From Veillonella sp. VA137 (GTDB taxonomy: Bacteria; Bacillota; Negativicutes; Veillonellales; Veillonellaceae): 64,000 nucleotides of DNA. The stretch spans positions 80,309 to 144,308 of the forward strand of contig NZ_RQVK01000003.1 in NCBI RefSeq assembly GCF_003992015.1. The letters run 5' to 3'. Below, in pieces: positions 8,381-16,922 of the stretch; the stretch's first letter is position 1, and the number at the start of each line of letters is the position of its first letter. A program made the position numbers and the translations under genes. Below the pieces are notes generated by a model. The model saw only the letters and a program-made list of their open reading frames with translations. It had not been told where the DNA came from and did no database searches.

Positions 8381-8382
8381 TC
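8121..8382. repeat. Three copies of a GTCAACTA-n-TAGTTGAC palindrome
   Basis: Copy 1 (8121-8145) is imperfect; copy 2 (8159-8187) has perfect 14-bp arms about one base; copy 3 (8356-8382) has perfect 12-bp arms about AAC and overlaps the stop codon of the MFS gene. The shared 17-bp core is GTCAACTATTAGTTGAC with small changes. They could be operators for a dimeric regulator or hairpins in RNA. None is followed by a T-run, so they are not ordinary terminators. Confidence 0.7.
8259..8294. repeat. CTTCTAAAAACT hairpin, copy 1
   Basis: CTTCTAAAAACT (8259-8270) and its perfect complement (8283-8294) around a 12-nt loop. The same inner arms occur inside the hairpin at 9850-9912, and similarity continues for several bases past the right arm, so the two appear to be one dispersed element. 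Confidence 0.55.
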
Positions 8383-9724
8383 AGTTTCGCATATTGCGCA
8401 CACCAGCCGGAATAGCCCCTATCAAGCAAATGACGCCAAATACAACTAGTGCAACAGTGCTGTTGTATTCCATCATATCTATCTCTGATATTCCTTCTAT
8501 GGTATAGGCCAATATAACCCCTATGAGTGCCATACTCATAGTTTGTCCCAATAGGCGGACAGTAGAAATAGTCGACGACGCAAAGCCAATGTACTCTTTC
8601 GGCACAGAACTCATAATCATGTTATTATTTGGCGGTGCAAAGCAGCTAACACCTACTCCCACGACACCTAAACTAATCATAATGATGGTCATACTTTCAG
8701 TGAAAGTACCATAGGCCATGCTAAGCAACCCTACGCCAATAAGCACCATGCCCCAACGAGCAAATACTGCTGGATTATATCGGTCAGACAGTGCGCCCAT
8801 GCGAGGTGCCAAGAACACCATAATTCCCGTTTGTATGCACAAAATCAATCCTGTCATACGTGAGTCAAATCCCATAATCATCTGTAAAAACAAAGATAAT
8901 ACAAAGCCTACACCAAAGGTGGCACTAAAGTTCATCATCGCGGCTATGCTAGACATAGTAAATCCTAGATTCGACACAAATATCTTAACTGGAATGAGCG
9001 GATCTTTACTATGCCATTCTATATATCCCAACACACCTAATGACACCATCCCCACTATGAAAGCATAAGGGCTCCACCAAAAGCGAACCCATTCGGTAAT
9101 ACCAATCATCACTGCACTGATACCCAAGGTGTATAAAAGTAAACTTCTCGTAGAAATACTACTATCTGGTGTATGTACCCATTCCTTATGCAACGAGCGA
9201 AAGGCCATCACATTTGCCACAACACCTAATAAAGTAGTAAATACAAAAATACTGCGCCATCCATAATAGTAATTTAGAAAACCACCTAAGGCCGGGCCTA
9301 AAGATAATCCTAAATACACCATGCCTCCAATCATACCGAATGCATAACCGCGCCGTTCTAATGGTACCGATAAAGTCAAAATAGACATAGACGTAGTATA
9401 CACAACCCCTAAGGCAATTCCTTGCAAGGCTCGATACACCGTCAACATCTCTACAGATCCAACAAAGCACATAAGACCTGATATCATTGTAAATACAATA
9501 CTACCTATATAAAACAACTTGCGCTTTCCATAAATATCCGCTAACTTACCAGCCGGAATTACCGCTACCGTACAGCATAGTAAAAACGATTCCACCACCC
9601 ATGCCATATCATTCGTAGTAGCCCCAAACTCTTGCATCATATCTGGAAAAGACATCGTGAGAGAACTCGATGCAAACGGATTCAAAAACGCCGCCAGCAT
9701 CATCGTATATAAAACAGCTTTCAT
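8381..9724 (-). CDS. MFS transporter, DHA2-like drug exporter
   Basis: Integral membrane protein of 447 aa made of 12 to 14 hydrophobic segments. Major facilitator motif A (GKLADIYGKRKLFYIG, near residue 58) follows the second span, and the motif-C-like GMVYLGLSLGPALGG lies near 133. Proton-driven efflux of drugs or metabolites is the usual role in this branch (EmrB/QacA-like); the substrate cannot be told. It stands alone between korB and purB. A palindrome overlaps its stop codon. Confidence 0.85.
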   Translation of the reverse strand: MKAVLYTMMLAAFLNPFASSSLTMSFPDMMQEFGATTNDMAWVVESFLLCCTVAVIPAGKLADIYGKRKLFYIGSIVFTMISGLMCFVGSVEMLTVYRALQGIALGVVYTTSMSILTLSVPLERRGYAFGMIGGMVYLGLSLGPALGGFLNYYYGWRSIFVFTTLLGVVANVMAFRSLHKEWVHTPDSSISTRSLLLYTLGISAVMIGITEWVRFWWSPYAFIVGMVSLGVLGYIEWHSKDPLIPVKIFVSNLGFTMSSIAAMMNFSATFGVGFVLSLFLQMIMGFDSRMTGLILCIQTGIMVFLAPRMGALSDRYNPAVFARWGMVLIGVGLLSMAYGTFTESMTIIMISLGVVGVGVSCFAPPNNNMIMSSVPKEYIGFASSTISTVRLLGQTMSMALIGVILAYTIEGISEIDMMEYNSTVALVVFGVICLIGAIPAGVRNMRN

Positions 9725-9849
9725 GCAAATATCACCCCTTGTTTTAATGTACTCTCATTATAGCAATACAAATGAGATTTTGAAAGTTCCCCCTCGAGTT
9801 TCCCCAGTAGAAATAACATTTCTCGCCACACAATACGATAATGCAAAAG

Positions 9850-9912
9850 AAAATCCGCATTGCTTACTAAAAACTTTAGCGGAGGTCAGTTTTTAGAAGT
9901 AATGCGGATTTT
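9850..9912. terminator. Terminator of korAB (also CTTCTAAAAACT hairpin, copy 2)
   Basis: A long stem of about 25 bp with few mismatches. The outer arms AAAATCCGCATT/AATGCGGATTTT enclose inner arms CTAAAAACT/AGTTTTTAG and a 12-nt loop. On the minus strand it is followed by TTTTCTTTTGC and lies just past korB. The inner arms are shared with the hairpin at 8259-8294. Confidence 0.75.
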
Positions 9913-9948
9913 CGTATTCCCTATATCCTCAAACGAGATATGTCGTTC

Positions 9949-10821
9949 CTATTTAAACTCGTTGCAAAGAGCTGCAAACATCTCTGCATCTGGTTTCACC
10001 ACATCATGTACTAATGCACGAGCATGTGGACCACCGTTGGCAGCATATAATGCTTGTTCAAAGGATGGTTTTGTTGTATCTTGGTAAATCAATCCTGTTA
10101 CAAGACCATTGGTTTCACCTAATGTAGCGAATGCTTGTGCACGGTTTGTTGGATCGTAACCTTCTGGCAAGTTCACCAAATTATCTTTGAAGTAATCATA
10201 GCCATTTTGTTTATTGTACGTTACGCAAGGGCTGAACACGTTGATGAAAGAGAATCCTTCATGTTGCATACCTTGTTTAATTAAATCCACTAATTGCGCA
10301 CGATTTACCATGTAACTTTGTGCCACGAATGTTGCACCAGAAGCGATGGCTGTTTCACAGATTGGCAATGGACTTTCAAAAGAACCATGAGGAGATGTTT
10401 TTGTCACAAATCCCACATCAGAACGAGGAGATGTTTGTCCTTTTGTCAAACCATATACATGGTTATCCATAACTACATAGGTAATATTAACATTACGTTT
10501 GAACGCATGAATTGTATGGCCCATACCGATCGCGAAGGCATCACCGTCACCACCGCAAACCACAACATTCATATCTTCATTCGCTAATTTCACACCTTGT
10601 GCATACGGAAGTGCACGACCATGTGTAGTATGCGCACCATAGGCATAGAAGTAACCACCGATACGGCTAGAACAACCGATGCCAGAGATAACAGCCAACT
10701 TTTCAGGCGCAATATCAAGAGCAGCTACTGCATCAGCGATGGCTGCTTGTACCCCATAATGACCACAACCTGGGCACCAGTTAGGGCGGATATCATTTCT
10801 ATATTCATTTGCTGTTGCCAT
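9949..10821 (-). CDS. korB: 2-oxoacid (probably 2-oxoglutarate):ferredoxin oxidoreductase, beta subunit
   Basis: TPP-binding subunit (290 aa). With KorA it oxidatively decarboxylates a 2-oxoacid to acyl-CoA and reduces ferredoxin. The motif WCPGCGHYGV (about 15-24) and the TPP-Mg site GGDGDAFAIGMGHTIHA (about 89-105) are intact. Several Cys, including CSSRIGGYF, should bind one 4Fe-4S cluster. The length and the two-subunit layout fit 2-oxoglutarate enzymes; a branched-chain or other oxoacid is possible. Its ATG overlaps the korA stop by one base (TAATG), so the two are coupled. Confidence 0.85.
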   Translation of the reverse strand: MATANEYRNDIRPNWCPGCGHYGVQAAIADAVAALDIAPEKLAVISGIGCSSRIGGYFYAYGAHTTHGRALPYAQGVKLANEDMNVVVCGGDGDAFAIGMGHTIHAFKRNVNITYVVMDNHVYGLTKGQTSPRSDVGFVTKTSPHGSFESPLPICETAIASGATFVAQSYMVNRAQLVDLIKQGMQHEGFSFINVFSPCVTYNKQNGYDYFKDNLVNLPEGYDPTNRAQAFATLGETNGLVTGLIYQDTTKPSFEQALYAANGGPHARALVHDVVKPDAEMFAALCNEFK

Positions 10822-12581
10822 TATAAAACCTCCTTAATTGCCGCTTTTACATAAGATGTTGTAAATGGATTACCATCGTATTTTAAGCAACTAGAAAGTT
10901 TTTCTTTATTCGGCATGTTGATGCGGAATAAGTTAGTCAATTGACCTGTCGCATTTTGCTCACAAATCACAACTTTTTTAGCACTGTTATAGAATGGTAG
11001 CAATTGTTCTTTCGGGAATGGTTTAATCAAACGAAGTTGTAAATGGTTCACTTTGTGGCCTTCTGCCTCTAATTCCACCACTGCTTCTTCGATAGCACCA
11101 CGGCTAGAGTTAATACCGATCACAAGAACATCTGCTTCCTCATGTTTTGCATTGTTCAAGAATGGTTCATATACGTCTGCTACTGTAGATAATTTGCGGA
11201 AACGTTTATCTGTTTGTGCCACGTGCATAGAAGGTGCCTCTGCTGGTTTACCTTCTTCGTTATGCTCTAGACCAGTAGACAAGAATAGACCGTTTTTCAT
11301 ACCTGGGATAGTACGAGGGGAAATACCGCTTTCAGTCAATTCAAAACGTTTGAAGTATTTAGGATTTTCCAATGCTGGTAAATCTTCTTCTTTCATCAAG
11401 TTCCCACGTTCAATACCAACACGGTTCAAATCGAATGTTGGTACAGATTGTTTATTCAAGCCTTGTTGTAAATCAGGCATGAAAATCACTGGACATTGGT
11501 ATTGTTCCGCTAAGTTGAAAGCATGTTGAATTTCGTAGAAACATTCTTCAATACTTGTTGGAGCAATTACGATATTGGAATAATCGCCATGCGCATTGTA
11601 GCAAGCTGCATCGATATCAGATGTTTCTACTTTTGTAGCCATACCTGTGGATGGGCCAGAACGTTGTACATCGATGATCAGCATTGGCAATTCAGCCATA
11701 GATGCCATAGACAAGGATTCCGCCATCAAGCTCAAACCAGGGCCAGATGTACATGTAAAGCCACGTACACCAGCGTATACACCGCCCATAGCCATCATGC
11801 AAGCTGCAATTTCATCTTCTGTTTGTACCACAGTAGAACCAACTTTATCCATTTTCTTAATCATGTATTCCATTACTTCAGAAGCTGGAGTAATTGGGTA
11901 GGATGCCATAAAACGGGATCCCGCTGCAATCGCACCTAATGCTAACGCTTCATTACCAAGCAAGAACATTTGATCTTTTGGTGTTGGTTTATCCAATGTA
12001 TCTACTTCTACATCACCCAATTGGTCTTTTACTAATTGATAACCCAATTGGAATGCTTGTAAGTTTTTGTTGATAATATCTTCAGATTTTTTCGCAAAGC
12101 GAGCTTTAATCGCTGTTAAGAACAACTCTGTTTCAAAGCCCAATAATGCCACAGACATACCCAATGCCACGATATTACGCATCAACAAAGATCCTTGTTG
12201 TAATGCTGTTTCGGAAATTGGCAATGCTAAGCATGTTACGCCAGTACCTGTGAAAGCTTCAAAATTAGGATTTACTTTGCTATCGCAAATGATAAAGCCA
12301 CCTTCACGCACTTCTTTACCGTGCATATCTACAGTTTCTTGGTCAAGTGCTACCAAGAAGTCGATATGCTCACCGACTGTCATAATTTGTTCTAATGCGA
12401 TACGTAATGCAAATGTTGTGTGACCACCTTTGATACGAGATGCAAACAAACGTTGGCTGTACAAGGAATAACCTTCTTTGGCAAGAATAGTAGCTAAAAT
12501 TTCGCCACAACTTTCAATACCTTCACCTTGCTGACCGCCCATTTTCCAGATAAAATCTTTACGTTTTTGCAAGAGATTCAC
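10821..12581 (-). CDS. korA: 2-oxoacid (probably 2-oxoglutarate):ferredoxin oxidoreductase, alpha subunit with fused gamma domain
   Basis: 586 aa. Residues 1-190 form the gamma (CoA-side) domain, opening with GGQQGEGIESCGEILA; residues 200-586 form the alpha pyrimidine-binding domain (GNEALALGAIAAGSRFMASYPITPASE, then TSGPGLSLMAE). This gamma-alpha fusion paired with a separate beta is typical of KorAB. There is no ferredoxin-like delta domain, so electrons go to free ferredoxin. The promoter lies at 12670-12698. The strong site AGGAGGGTG precedes the start. A separate structured RNA ends about 230 bp upstream. Confidence 0.88.
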   Translation of the reverse strand: MNLLQKRKDFIWKMGGQQGEGIESCGEILATILAKEGYSLYSQRLFASRIKGGHTTFALRIALEQIMTVGEHIDFLVALDQETVDMHGKEVREGGFIICDSKVNPNFEAFTGTGVTCLALPISETALQQGSLLMRNIVALGMSVALLGFETELFLTAIKARFAKKSEDIINKNLQAFQLGYQLVKDQLGDVEVDTLDKPTPKDQMFLLGNEALALGAIAAGSRFMASYPITPASEVMEYMIKKMDKVGSTVVQTEDEIAACMMAMGGVYAGVRGFTCTSGPGLSLMAESLSMASMAELPMLIIDVQRSGPSTGMATKVETSDIDAACYNAHGDYSNIVIAPTSIEECFYEIQHAFNLAEQYQCPVIFMPDLQQGLNKQSVPTFDLNRVGIERGNLMKEEDLPALENPKYFKRFELTESGISPRTIPGMKNGLFLSTGLEHNEEGKPAEAPSMHVAQTDKRFRKLSTVADVYEPFLNNAKHEEADVLVIGINSSRGAIEEAVVELEAEGHKVNHLQLRLIKPFPKEQLLPFYNSAKKVVICEQNATGQLTNLFRINMPNKEKLSSCLKYDGNPFTTSYVKAAIKEVL

Positions 12582-12669
12582 CCTCCTTAGGATTGTAATA
12601 TAGGACCACAGAAAGACTGTATTTATTCAGTGTTTTTCATACACATCAATCTCTCAAAGTTCACCTCTA

Positions 12670-12698
12670 ATAATAGCATTTTTACCACTTTTCATCAA
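12670..12698 (-). promoter_or_regulatory. korAB promoter
   Basis: On the minus strand TTGATG (12693-12698), 17 bp, TATTAT (12670-12675), about 90 bp upstream of korA. It lies downstream of the terminator of the structured RNA, so korAB can be transcribed independently of that RNA. Confidence 0.55.
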
Positions 12699-12805
12699 TC
12701 ACATTCCCCACATTTATAAAGTATTTTATGTTCTTACTGAGGGCTATCTATATATTCATTGTCTAAACATATACAACAGCTTCTATATATAGATATTCCC
12801 TATAA

Positions 12806-13042
12806 GTAAAAAAATACAAAAACCTCGGCCAAGAGAATAAAGCCGAGGTCTTTGTATTTGAGAAAAAAGAGAGAGAACATTTGAAATAGCTTCAAATGTT
12901 TTGTTGGGGCAATGGGGGGCGCCCCTTCGGTAAAAGTAGGGTCTTTTACCTGGGAAGGTATAAGATGAACCCTTCCCTATTGTAAGTTAGGTAGATAAAG
13001 AGAGAGATCTTTATCTAGCAAAGGTAGTGTGAACCCTTTGCT
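12806..13042 (-). ncRNA. Structured small RNA of seven consecutive hairpins
   Basis: A minus-strand promoter (13049-13077) and a terminator (12814-12857) bracket about 230 nt packed with stems: 13018-13041 (GCAAAGG arms), 12993-13016 (AGATAAAG), 12952-12977 (GGGAAGG), 12929-12950 (GGTAAAA), 12906-12925 (GGGGC), 12876-12900 (AACATTTGAA), and the terminator. Most arms are perfect and the linkers between stems 1 and 2 and around stem 4 are very short. There is no ORF of note. The loop of the 12906 hairpin carries six C on the transcribed strand, a feature of small RNAs that pair with Shine-Dalgarno sites. I do not recognise it as a known family, and it does not look like 6S RNA, tmRNA or a riboswitch. 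Confidence 0.7.
12814..12857 (-). terminator. Terminator of the seven-hairpin RNA
   Basis: A stem of about 16 bp, ATACAAAaACCTCGGC (12814-12829) with GCCGAGGTcTTTGTAT (12842-12857), one mismatch and a 12-nt loop. On the minus strand it is followed by TTTTTTTACTTA. Confidence 0.85.
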
Positions 13043-13048
13043 TGAGTT

Positions 13049-13077
13049 ATTATAGCAAATGATTGTGTAAAAGTAAA
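13049..13077 (-). promoter_or_regulatory. Promoter of the seven-hairpin RNA
   Basis: On the minus strand TTTACT (13072-13077), 17 bp, TATAAT (13049-13054). The predicted start near 13042 coincides with the first base of the first hairpin. Confidence 0.7.
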
Positions 13078-13178
13078 CACATGATTTTATAAATTCCTAG
13101 GCTTTTTATATATTTTTTATATATAACGCTAGAAACTATTAGTATTACAACCTATGAATACTTTCACCGCCAAAATTA

Positions 13179-13874
13179 TTACTTTTCTTTCTGCTTCGCC
13201 AATAACTCTGCATGAGCCTTTTTAAATACAAAGGCATTCCGCACATGACCTCGCATCCGCTCTTCTGCAAGCTGTCCATTGCGATCATGAATAGCTTCCA
13301 TAATTTGTTGATGTTCTAAATCGCAAGAAATGGTACGTGTTTTATCTGACGTACTAATGTACATATCACGATTTACCATTTCCCGGAAATCCGCTAAATA
13401 ATCTGCCACCCGGTCATTGCCAGAAAATTCTGCAATCAATGTGTGAAAGCGACTATTAATGGCAACCCGTTCTTCTGGATCTTCCGTATGAATCCCTGCA
13501 TCGCACACCTCTTGTAGTTCTGCTAGTTGCTCCTCTGTACATCGCTCCGCGCAAAGTCTAGCCCCTAAGCCTTCCATCACTTCACGACATTGGTACATAG
13601 CTACAATTTCCTCTGGAGAGTATCCTTTTACGGTAACACCTTTCCAAGGTTTAATGACCACAAGATTATCTTTCGCCAGTTTACGAAATGCTTCACGTAC
13701 CGGAGTAGCACTCACATTTAATTGCTCTGCAATACGCACTTCACTTAACTTCATTTTTGGTTTCAAAGAACCTGTCAAAATAGCTTGCTTTAATGACATA
13801 TATACTTGTTCACTCAACGGCAATCGCCCAATTGAGTCAATACTATGCAAACGATACTCTTCTGTTTTATCCAT
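13179..13874 (-). CDS. GntR-family transcriptional regulator (FadR/FCD type)
   Basis: 231 aa. An N-terminal winged helix-turn-helix (about 20-85) has the GntR signature SEVRIAEQLNVSATPVREAFRKLAKDNLV. A C-terminal all-helical FCD domain (about 95-220) contains the Asp/His pattern that binds a metal and an organic-acid effector (NSRFHTLIAEFSGND, EHQQIMEAIHDRN). GGAGGGGG precedes the ATG. It diverges from the lipid kinase gene; the shared 168-bp gap would be the natural operator site. The effector cannot be told from sequence. Confidence 0.88.
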   Translation of the reverse strand: MDKTEEYRLHSIDSIGRLPLSEQVYMSLKQAILTGSLKPKMKLSEVRIAEQLNVSATPVREAFRKLAKDNLVVIKPWKGVTVKGYSPEEIVAMYQCREVMEGLGARLCAERCTEEQLAELQEVCDAGIHTEDPEERVAINSRFHTLIAEFSGNDRVADYLADFREMVNRDMYISTSDKTRTISCDLEHQQIMEAIHDRNGQLAEERMRGHVRNAFVFKKAHAELLAKQKEK

Positions 13875-14042
13875 CGAATCCCCCTCCAGGATGTTACTAT
13901 TCTATACTTGTACCTAGTCTTGGTATACGTAACACATTTCTTTCATTATACGTGAAATAGCTCCTAAAAATCAATGAAATCTAATGTCCCTGTGATATAA
14001 TAGTAATAACTAATGTATCTGTGTATAGAATAGGAATCAACC

Positions 14043-14981
14043 ATGAGTCGTTGTCTAATTATTATAAACCCTGTATCAGGCGGTGGTCGGGCTCGCCGAT
14101 ACGTAATGGAACTGCAATGGCAACTAAGCGCACTCTTTGATCGCTTAGAAGTAAAATTCACCCGACAAGCCGGCGATGCTACCCGCTTTGCCATCGAAGC
14201 CTCCGAAGAAGGATTTGATGCCATCTTTTGCATGGGCGGTGATGGTACCATCAACGAAACCGTTAACGGCATTGTGAAAGCTGGCTGTCGCTCCAAGTTC
14301 GGTTTCATTCCCCTTGGCACTGTCAACGATATGAGCCGTGCTCTGGGCATCCCCTTACAACCATTAGAAGCTATTCACGGCTTAAAACATAGCACCATCC
14401 GCCATGTAGATGTAGGTCGTTGTAACGATTCGTTTTTTTGCAACAATATCGCCATTGGGGTCATCCCTGAGGTTGTGGCCTCTGTCACGCCAAAAGAAAA
14501 ACAATTACTGGGGCCTTTAGCCTACTTTGCCAAAGGTGGACAAGCTTTATTTACAACCAAGGATTATAAGTTCCGCATCACCACTGAAGAAGGGACCCAA
14601 GAATTTATGTCCCCATTGGTCATCGCCTTACTAACCAATGTAGTATCTAGCTTTGAGCATTTCATGCCCACCGCTTCCGTCGATGATGGGTACATGCGTA
14701 TTATCATCTTTAAGGAATATTTCATCATGAACCTATTCTTTATTTTGCCACTCATTCTAAGCGGTTCTATTTATAACTCAAAATATGTAACCATACTGAA
14801 AGTCAAACAAGCACGCATCGAGGTATGCGACACCATGGAGGCCTCCACCAACATGGATGGCGATATCGGCCCTGATGCTCCAGTGGACTTGGAAGTATTG
14901 CCTAAGTTTTTACAAGTTTACGTGCCTAACAAACGTCGAAAAAAAACGCAAGGATTATTCCACAATCCATTACAAAAATAA
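14043..14981 (+). CDS. Diacylglycerol/lipid kinase family protein (YegS/DgkB-like)
   Basis: 312 aa. The N-terminus (SRCLIIINPVSGGG) and the nucleotide-binding motif MGGDGTINETVNGI (near residues 60-73) define the DAGK catalytic fold; GFIPLGTVNDMSRALGIP follows. A C-terminal beta domain continues to residue 300. These enzymes phosphorylate diacylglycerol or related lipids with ATP at the inner membrane face, returning lipid to phospholipid synthesis. It is transcribed alone, convergent with the GH28-like gene across a shared terminator and divergent from the GntR gene. Choice of lipid substrate is uncertain. Confidence 0.88.
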   Translation: MSRCLIIINPVSGGGRARRYVMELQWQLSALFDRLEVKFTRQAGDATRFAIEASEEGFDAIFCMGGDGTINETVNGIVKAGCRSKFGFIPLGTVNDMSRALGIPLQPLEAIHGLKHSTIRHVDVGRCNDSFFCNNIAIGVIPEVVASVTPKEKQLLGPLAYFAKGGQALFTTKDYKFRITTEEGTQEFMSPLVIALLTNVVSSFEHFMPTASVDDGYMRIIIFKEYFIMNLFFILPLILSGSIYNSKYVTILKVKQARIEVCDTMEASTNMDGDIGPDAPVDLEVLPKFLQVYVPNKRRKKTQGLFHNPLQK

Positions 14982-15000
14982 ATCCAATAGTTTTTGAACA

Positions 15001-15050
15001 AGCAACAGAGGAGAGTTGAATTATCAACTCTCCTCTATTTTTTGTTGCTT
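15001..15050. terminator. Bidirectional terminator between the lipid kinase and GH28-like genes
   Basis: AGAGGAGAGTTGA pairs with TCAACTCTCCTCT around a 3-nt loop, and outer arms AGCAAC/GTTGCT extend the stem. T and A tracts serve both strands. It overlaps the stop codon of the minus-strand gene. Confidence 0.8.
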
Positions 15051-16502
15051 TTGAAATGTTATCGAACTACGAATCCATTCCACAGGACTATTCCGTTTGT
15101 TACCTATATCAATTTGTTGTATGATATCTCGCAATTGTGCTTCTCGCACTACAATATCACGTATACCACCACCTATAGTTGTAGTCTCACGAATACGCAT
15201 CGCTAGCAATACATCTTCTATCGTCAATCCTTGTAGATACACATGCTGAATCCAAGTATTTCCTGTATTACTAAAGACAATGCCTACACGACTATGGCGA
15301 ATCTGTAAATTATACGCATTCCACTGTTCCGTTACACTAGATCCTACAGGATGTCCTGCTAAGACTACAATCCCTTGTTGCATACGTTCCATGACAAGAT
15401 TTTGTGTCAGTAACCCTACACCATCCCAATGCAATCCATCACCACTGTACCTACCTTCCATACGCACATCTTGGATGCTCAGTTGGTCCACTTGTGTAGC
15501 CTCCACCATGTGAGCCGATGCATTTCTTAACACCGTATTTTCCAGCAAAATATCCTTGCCATGATGGATAACCACTAAAGAAGACCGTGTAGAATTACCT
15601 TTTTCATAACTAGCTCCTCTACGCATAGCAGTTTGCACTTCCGACTTACTTAACAAACCAGTATGATCAAGCACATCTTGCGTCACTGTATCCGCTTCAG
15701 GTGTATTCTCCTCTTGTAAAAGGTCTTCTTTCCATCCATATCCATCAATAGTACCACCACGAATGACAACGTTTTCGATAGGTCCTTGCTCATCGCCTTC
15801 TAACTGTAAAAGTCCTAAATATGGCGTACCTCCTGTCACCACATAATTAGGTTTCACAAAGGCAGAGCTATCATTAACCGCCATCAGCACAGCACCCTCA
15901 TCTAATTCTAAGGTCATATAACTGTGCAAGAATAGCGTTCCTGTACGATATACCCCTTTACTAAGATGTAAAATACCTCCCGCTGGGGTATCACGTATCG
16001 CTTTTTGTAACACTAACGTATTATCCGTGATTCCATCTCCTACAGCGCCATAAGCGGTAGCCTCTAAACGCGGTTCTTGAGGTAATGTTTTGACTGGTAT
16101 CTTGGAAGAATCAGACAAAGTAGATCCCCTATCATCCACAGCTTTTACTTGCACTAAGTATACTGTATCGGATTCTAATCCATTCAACTCTATTCTAGGA
16201 ATGATAGATACACCCTTTGCACTAGGACGAATTTCTTTCACTTTTTCTTGATTAACGTAAATATCATACCCCGCCAATCGTTCATCATCCACTGGATTCC
16301 AAGCTAAGGAAATCGTTGTACTAGTTACGCCTAACTTAGGGATTTGCAATTCAAAATCGCCTGCTTCTACCACATATTTCGTCACCGGCGTTGTATATTT
16401 CACATACATATTCCAGCCTAATCCTAGCAAAGCCAAGATTAGACTCAATCCTATGGCCCACCACCCATAGGTTCTATATCGCTTTTGTTTCATTATGTCC
16501 AT
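15024..16502 (-). CDS. Membrane-anchored FnIII plus GH28-like beta-helix protein
   Basis: 492 aa. One N-terminal membrane segment (about 13-33) is followed by a fibronectin type III domain (about 55-145) and a right-handed beta-helix resembling polygalacturonases (GH28; opening EATAYGAVGDGITDNTLVLQKAI, as in pectin-degrading enzymes). The usual GH28 active site (NTD, DD, GHG, RIK) is altered: SGDGLHWDG, AGHPVG and MRIRET stand at the expected places. It should sit outside the membrane. A sugar-binding or divergent glycosidase role, perhaps on surface polysaccharide, is an inference. The start may be ATG 16502 or the ATG three codons later. Confidence 0.65.
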   Translation of the reverse strand: MDIMKQKRYRTYGWWAIGLSLILALLGLGWNMYVKYTTPVTKYVVEAGDFELQIPKLGVTSTTISLAWNPVDDERLAGYDIYVNQEKVKEIRPSAKGVSIIPRIELNGLESDTVYLVQVKAVDDRGSTLSDSSKIPVKTLPQEPRLEATAYGAVGDGITDNTLVLQKAIRDTPAGGILHLSKGVYRTGTLFLHSYMTLELDEGAVLMAVNDSSAFVKPNYVVTGGTPYLGLLQLEGDEQGPIENVVIRGGTIDGYGWKEDLLQEENTPEADTVTQDVLDHTGLLSKSEVQTAMRRGASYEKGNSTRSSLVVIHHGKDILLENTVLRNASAHMVEATQVDQLSIQDVRMEGRYSGDGLHWDGVGLLTQNLVMERMQQGIVVLAGHPVGSSVTEQWNAYNLQIRHSRVGIVFSNTGNTWIQHVYLQGLTIEDVLLAMRIRETTTIGGGIRDIVVREAQLRDIIQQIDIGNKRNSPVEWIRSSITFQKQQKIEES

Positions 16503-16589
16503 CCTGTTCTCATGTATTCACCATGGCTCTCGTATCTAGCACATAGCGTATATGTACCATTCTACATGATTTACAAAAATGGTCAATAC

Positions 16590-16922
16590 TCAACCGATGG
16601 TGGTAACCCGCATAATATGAGACATAGGTACAAGCACATCTCCTACCGTCATCGTTCGATACACTGTATCAATCTGTTGTAATCGCCCTTGCACCGTATC
16701 ATACACTCGTCCATTATGATACACTACACTGACTATATTCCCTATCACTAGTCCTTTACACTGTGCATCTAATACTTCCAATTGCTCCTCTGAAAGTTCT
16801 TTTCGATTCTCTTTATATCGTGCTGTTTCCTCCAATAACTCTTGAAATCCCTTCAAGGCAGCAAAAGGCATAAATTGTTTAGCCCTCTGTAACAATGTCA
16901 TCTTCGGTCGTTTATGTTGCAT
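16590..16922 (-). CDS. YolD-like protein
   Basis: 110 aa if it begins at the ATG at 16922 (MQHKRPKM), which overlaps the end of the polymerase gene by 11 bp. A longer reading would intrude into that gene without reason. The segment QRAKQFMPFAALKGFQELL, then a beta-rich half (GNIVSVVYHNGRVYDTVQGRL), is characteristic of the YolD family. YolD genes are usually paired with UvrX/UmuC-like Y-family polymerases, as here. The protein is thought to act with the polymerase, perhaps as its UmuD-like partner; the exact role is not settled. Confidence 0.8.
   Translation of the reverse strand: MQHKRPKMTLLQRAKQFMPFAALKGFQELLEETARYKENRKELSEEQLEVLDAQCKGLVIGNIVSVVYHNGRVYDTVQGRLQQIDTVYRTMTVGDVLVPMSHIMRVTTIG

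Noticed and set aside
12806..13042. 6S RNA or tmRNA
   Set aside because: The structure is a row of separate hairpins, without the long bulged stem of 6S or the tRNA-like end and tag of tmRNA.
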